Source of the DNA: Massilia psychrophila | Lineage (GTDB): Bacteria > Pseudomonadota > Gammaproteobacteria > Burkholderiales > Burkholderiaceae_D | DNA: 55,987 nt | Reading direction: 5' to 3' | Assembly (NCBI RefSeq): GCF_002760665.1 | Contig: NZ_PDOB01000030.1 | Span: forward strand, 1 to 55,987 | In this document: in pieces, positions 52,569-55,987 of the stretch | Layout: each line of letters begins with the position of its first letter | Position numbering within the stretch: position 1 is the stretch's first letter | Notes under the pieces: generated by a model | What the model was told of the DNA's origin: nothing | Databases searched by the model: none | The model's input: the letters and a program-made list of their open reading frames with translations, nothing else | Made by a program: the position numbers and the translations under genes

Positions 52569-52660
52569 ACGTGCTCCGGGCTCGGCCGCAGACCGTGTAA
52601 AGGCAAGCTGTGCCGGCAACAAAGGCGGCCGTCCGGCTTCGTGAGTTCAAGAATCTGCAT
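52565..52660 (-). CDS. Possible small Cys-rich upstream ORF coupled to the M24 gene
   Basis: A 31-codon frame from the ATG at 52660 (MQILELTKPDGRLCCRHSLP) ends in TGA at 52567-52565, overlapping the ATG of the M24 gene by four bases. The frame is open upstream as well and there reads CALCPLRHDN, so a longer version would hold a CxxC and a CC pair. No ribosome site is seen. It may be a real small zinc-binding protein, a leader peptide, or chance. Confidence 0.3.
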   Translation of the reverse strand: MQILELTKPDGRLCCRHSLPLHGLRPSPEHV

Positions 52661-53033
52661 GGTGTTGTCATGTCGTAGCGGGCACAGCGCACAGCCGAAA
52701 GTCGGGTCCCCGTGCGGCGTGACAATAATCGTAGCACGCCGTTTTGGCGTCTCGCTCGCGAGCTGACAAAACACCTTTCCTACAAACAAAAGCCTGTAAG
52801 CTCTTACCCCACGCTCGGACCGCGCCCCGCCTGTCGCCGCCCATAGGCAACGTCGCGGGTAACCGGTATTCACCATTTTTATCGACACAACGTAGGTACA
52901 CACCTACAAAAAAAAACGGCTTTCTTACGGGTGCTTCAAGGACGATGCGCAAGCGGCCGATCTGTCTGCGCGCCGCCACTTAAAGCTCTTAATATACTGT
53001 CACCCTGATCCCCATTGCATGGAGCATCACGGC
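52661..53033. other. Intergenic region between the galK operon and the pirin relic
   Basis: No gene is recognised in this 373-base stretch. It should hold the divergent promoters. A TATACT element (52993-52998) precedes the pirin relic by about 35 bases. Several short A-rich runs lie around 52745-52920. I found no terminator. Confidence 0.5.
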
Positions 53034-53332
53034 ATGAGCGACAAGACCATCAGGCGGCTGCACCTGGCGCAACGCGACGACATCGGCGACCTTGACCCAG
53101 CGTCCGGTGCCCGATCCGCACCTCGATCGGCTCGACCCTTGCCTATTTCTAAACCACCACGGCCGGCAAACCTGTCGGCCCGACAATCACGGCCTGCCGT
53201 TCGGGCCACGCCCATGCCTATCCGATCGGCCAGCCGGTGGAGTCGCATGGCCCGTTCGTCATACACACGCGCGAACCGACCGCCGATGCCATCACCGACG
53301 ACCAGGCCGGACGATTCGGCGCGACGCCGTAG
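53034..53332 (+). pseudogene. Pirin-family gene with large internal deletion
   Basis: The 5' part begins MSDKTIRRLHLAQRDDIGDL after a GGAG site. After a frameshift it continues in another frame as RPVPDPHLDRLDPCLFLNHH, then RPDNHGLPFGPRP, the start of pirin (normally LDPFLFLNHHGP). It then jumps to YPIGQPVESHGPFVIHTREP, then ITDDQAGRFGATP and a stop, which is the pirin C-terminus. Some 190 of about 290 residues are missing. The gene cannot make a working pirin. Both ends are well recognised, so decay by deletion is secure. Confidence 0.75.
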
Positions 53333-53551
53333 ACGCACCCGCGCCTGTTACCACGATGGCGAACACCAGCGCTTTCAATGCCAGCCTGAACTTGTTGCGG
53401 CACGGCGCAGGGGGGTTGCACTATGCAGCATGCAGAAAACGCCATCATGCATACCTGTTTAGTCTTGTCAATGTAGGTAAATCAATAGTCCGGGTGGAAC
53501 CATTTTTCCTCTCGCTTGATCAAACATGATCCGCAGCGCCCAAGGCCGCTC

Positions 53552-54901
53552 ATGTCACTGAAAAAATTATTGTGCATCTCACCAAGCGCCGCCGCTGTCG
53601 CCGGCGCGCTTGGCGCGCCCGACGATTGCGGCGGCATGCTCGCCGAATGGGACATCCACAGCGTCGCCAGCCTGCGTGAAGCGAGCCGGGCTTTGCGCGC
53701 GCGCAACTACCCCGTCGGGCTGGTGCTCGACCTGCCTGGCACCGAAGGCTGCGAAGCGACCGAACGTTTTTTCCGCGAACACTGGAACGTGCAATGGATC
53801 GGTGTGCTGGCGCCTGACGCGCTCGAGTCGAAGCCATGCCGCGCCCTGGTGGCGACCTGGCTGGCCGACTTCCACACGCGCCCGGTGGACCGGCAGCGCC
53901 TGCTTCATACGCTGGGCCACGCCCACGGCCTGGCATTGTTGCGCTCGCAGCCGGCGGCCAGCGCGGCCACGTCCGGCCTGGCGGCGCTGACCGGCGACAG
54001 CGCCGCCATCGCCCGCCTGCGCGCCCAGATCGGCAAGGTAGCGCAATCCGATGCCCCGGTGCTGATCTGGGGCGAAAGCGGCAGCGGCAAGGAGCTCACC
54101 GCCCAGGCCATCCACACCCATTCGGCACGCGCCGCAGGGCCGTTCGTGCCGATCAACTGCGGTGCCATTCCACCGGCGCTGATCCAGTCCGAACTGTTCG
54201 GCCACGCGCGCGGCGCCTTCACCGGCGCCGCGCGCGACAAGGTGGGCTTGATCGAATCGGCCGCCGGCGGCACCGTATTCCTCGACGAAATTGCCGACCT
54301 GCCGAAGGACTTGCAGTCGAACTTGCTGCGCTTCCTGCAAGAAAAAACCATTTACCGGATCGGCTCGACGCGCTCGATCGCCGTCGACGTCCGTGTCATC
54401 GCCGCCTCCCACGTCAACCTGCAGCAGGCGGTGGCCGACGGCATGTTTCGCGAAGACTTGTATTACCGCCTCAACGTGTTGCCGATCGACGTGCCGCCGC
54501 TACGCGAGCGCAAGGACGACCTCGACATGCTGGCCCAGCATTTCTTCCACACCTTTGCAACCGAAAAAGCGCCGCACCTGAAAGGCTTCGGCACCGAAGC
54601 CCTGCGCGCCATCCGCCAACACGACTGGCCAGGCAATGTGCGCGAACTGATCAACCGCACCCGGCGCGCAATGGTGCTCGGCGAGGGGCGCCTGATCGCG
54701 CCGCACGATCTCGGCCTGGCGCCGTGCAGCACGCAAGAGCGCGGCGCCGGACTCGACGCCTCACGCATCGACGCCGAGCGCGCCGCGATCGGCGCCAGCC
54801 TCGAACGGGCCGGGCGCAACATCACCCATGCTGCGCGCGACCTCGGCGTCTCGCGCATGACGCTGTACCGCCTGCTGGCCAAGCACGGCATCCAGACTTG
54901 A
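53552..54901 (+). CDS. Sigma-54-dependent activator of VpsR type
   Basis: The protein has 449 residues from the ATG at 53552 (AAGG upstream). Residues 1-135 are a receiver-like domain (LCISPSAAAVAGALGAPDD, VGLVLDLPG) without a classic phospho-acceptor pattern, as in VpsR. The AAA+ domain has the Walker A GESGSGKE (174-181), the sigma-54 contact loop GAFTGA (221-226) and FLDEIADLP. The C-terminal helix-turn-helix is ITHAARDLGVSRMTLYRLL. VpsR-type proteins activate exopolysaccharide and biofilm genes and may bind c-di-GMP. The exported Gly-rich gene that follows may be a target. Confidence 0.88.
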   Translation: MSLKKLLCISPSAAAVAGALGAPDDCGGMLAEWDIHSVASLREASRALRARNYPVGLVLDLPGTEGCEATERFFREHWNVQWIGVLAPDALESKPCRALVATWLADFHTRPVDRQRLLHTLGHAHGLALLRSQPAASAATSGLAALTGDSAAIARLRAQIGKVAQSDAPVLIWGESGSGKELTAQAIHTHSARAAGPFVPINCGAIPPALIQSELFGHARGAFTGAARDKVGLIESAAGGTVFLDEIADLPKDLQSNLLRFLQEKTIYRIGSTRSIAVDVRVIAASHVNLQQAVADGMFREDLYYRLNVLPIDVPPLRERKDDLDMLAQHFFHTFATEKAPHLKGFGTEALRAIRQHDWPGNVRELINRTRRAMVLGEGRLIAPHDLGLAPCSTQERGAGLDASRIDAERAAIGASLERAGRNITHAARDLGVSRMTLYRLLAKHGIQT

Positions 54902-55312
54902 ACCCAACTGTATCGCCAGCGTGACCGCGCCAAGCCGGGCAGGATTTCGTCGCGTACACAACTGTCACAGGAATGCGACATAACCAGGCAGAACGCGGCG
55001 CAAGCAAAGTCGCCCTTGGCTGCGCTGTGAGCCAACCGGCGGCGGCTGGCTTTTCGTGGTGTCGAACCGATGGCTTTGCATCTTAGCCGTCGCAACAACG
55101 ATACAAGCGCAGCCGTTTTGCGGTTAGCGCGCCGCGATTGAAACCCTTGCGCACTGCACACGTGCCGTTTTCACCCTTGTATTCAACGACATGGCTGCCA
55201 CCCCGCCGCGCTGGCATTGTCTGTGCATGAGTAAGCGATACCTGGCCGGTGAGCCGGGCGCAATGACCCACTGGAATTTTTTTGTACTCATGTTTTTATT
55301 AAAGGGGCTTCT
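54902..55312. other. Intergenic region after the VpsR-type gene
   Basis: The 411-base gap holds a terminator-like hairpin (55030-55054). I saw no gene. The promoter of the Gly-rich gene should lie near its end, where an A/T-rich stretch (about 55275-55305) precedes the ribosome site. No sigma-54 -24/-12 motif was evident. Confidence 0.45.
55030..55054 (+). terminator. Possible terminator after the VpsR-type gene
   Basis: AGCCAACCG (55030-55038) and CGGCTGGCT (55043-55051) pair with one mismatch around four bases and are followed by only four T. Confidence 0.45.
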
Positions 55313-55987
55313 ATGAAACGTACTATCCTGGCGGTGGCAATCGCCTTCGCCTTCAGCGCAACTGCCAGCGCCAATCCTACCAATACCTCCGGCACTCCAA
55401 CCGTCCACGGCACTTTCGCGCAGCTCGCTGTGGCAACCAACGAGCAAAGCGGCGCCGGACCACAGGCGAACGAATATTCGACCGCCATACAAGACAGCCG
55501 AGCCGACAGTTCGACCCACCACAACGACAACAGCACCGGCCAGAACAACAGCAGCGGCGCCGCCAGCGCGGCCGGCCACGGCACTGCGGCTGCCAACAAC
55601 GGAGCGACGGCGACGGCGACCTTCAGCAATTCGTTCAACACCAGTAGCGCAACCAATACCACGGCACTGACCGGCACCGTGTCGGGCAACACGATCTTCG
55701 GCCTCGGCAACATGGCCAGCCACAGTGGCAACAGCACCGGCGGCAACGGCGGCGGCGGCAACGGCGGCAATGGCTTTGGCGGCCACGCTTCAGGGTTCGG
55801 TGGTGACGGCGGCACAGCCACTGGCGCCAACGCCGCGTCCGGCTCGACCGGCGGCGCGGCCACCAATAACGGCGCGGCCAGCAACGGCAATGCAGCGGTC
55901 GGCGACAGCATGGCCGGCAGCGGCGGCAGTGGCGGCGCGGCAAGTGGCGCCACTTCCGGCGCCGGCGGCGCAGGCGGCGCGGGTGGC
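55313..55987 (+). CDS. Large exported Gly/Ala/Asn-rich protein, 3' end outside window
   Basis: Only the first 225 codons are present; no stop occurs before the window ends. MKRTILAVAIAFAFSATASA is a signal peptide. Up to about residue 120 the sequence is polar (FAQLAVATNEQSGAGPQANE; NTIFGLGNMASHSGNST). Then it becomes almost pure Gly, Asn, Ala, Ser and Thr. An AAGGGG site precedes the ATG. It looks like an extracellular matrix or adhesin-like protein. Its place after a VpsR-type activator would fit a biofilm role, but this is inference. No named family is recognised. Confidence 0.75.
   Translation, partial: MKRTILAVAIAFAFSATASANPTNTSGTPTVHGTFAQLAVATNEQSGAGPQANEYSTAIQDSRADSSTHHNDNSTGQNNSSGAASAAGHGTAAANNGATATATFSNSFNTSSATNTTALTGTVSGNTIFGLGNMASHSGNSTGGNGGGGNGGNGFGGHASGFGGDGGTATGANAASGSTGGAATNNGAASNGNAAVGDSMAGSGGSGGAASGATSGAGGAGGAGG

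Noticed and set aside
53395-53420. Possible sigma-54 promoter before the VpsR-type gene (GGCACG ... TTGCA)
   Set aside because: The GG and GC elements are about 19 bases apart instead of 12, so the spacing rules it out.

Overview
The window looks like a chromosomal segment of a betaproteobacterium of the Oxalobacteraceae (Massilia / Duganella / Janthinobacterium group). This is inferred from the high-GC coding style, from housekeeping genes of betaproteobacterial type (glnS, pyrF, sbcB, ycaO, galK), and from small conserved proteins typical of that family such as DUF3597 and an HPF-like factor. I saw no tRNA, rRNA, CRISPR array, prophage or insertion sequence. Most of the window is ordinary core or near-core sequence, with accessory islands of lower GC at about 1-6100 and 26250-28000.

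Layout. 1-6104: two tandem, closely similar 800-residue di-haem peroxidases of the MauG/CcpA superfamily, each behind an FNR-type palindrome. 6317-7342: two small soluble proteins (one DUF3597), then a broken membrane-protein gene and a large hairpin repeat. 8011-14124: ycaO (minus), an unusual GH1-RmlD fusion, and a KefB/C-type K+/H+ antiporter. 14339-19691: a soluble histidine kinase, a CaiB-type CoA-transferase, and a divergent MFS/LysR pair. 19727-22278: a minus-strand operon of a J-domain protein and three coupled unknown genes. 22405-26252: glnS with a strong terminator, then a CHASE-domain histidine kinase.

26549-27421: a protein with a GRDP-like head and tandem 24-residue Trp-Cys-Asp repeats, the most unusual gene here. 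28006-33988: a TonB-dependent receptor, small regulators and a divergent epimerase/ferredoxin-reductase pair. 34083-37409: an exported methyltransferase, a decayed locus holding fragments of a large Ig-like/RTX/DUF4214 protein and of a phage-tail-collar-like protein, a GNAT acetyltransferase, a DUF1345 membrane protein and an HPF-type ribosome factor. 37484-41802: a BtuF-like binding protein, a diguanylate cyclase, sbcB and pyrF. 41939-45734: lemA with two TPM-domain genes, then an SDR-ohrR pair and ohr with a likely OhrR operator. 46265-48397: a zinc-ribbon protein, a VanZ-like protein and two Ser/Gly-rich lipoproteins that share a sigma-E-like promoter. 48584-52568: a coupled minus-strand operon of a degenerate M24 protein, galactokinase and a GH2 glycosidase. 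53034-55987: a pirin deletion relic, a VpsR-type sigma-54 activator and the start of a large Gly/Ala/Asn-rich exported protein cut by the window edge.

Themes: hydroperoxide and envelope stress (haem peroxidases, Ohr/OhrR, sigma-E-like promoters), sugar use (galK-GH2, GH1-RmlD), c-di-GMP/exopolysaccharide control (GGDEF protein, VpsR-like activator), and several loci caught in decay. All calls come from reading the sequence; no database search was run.
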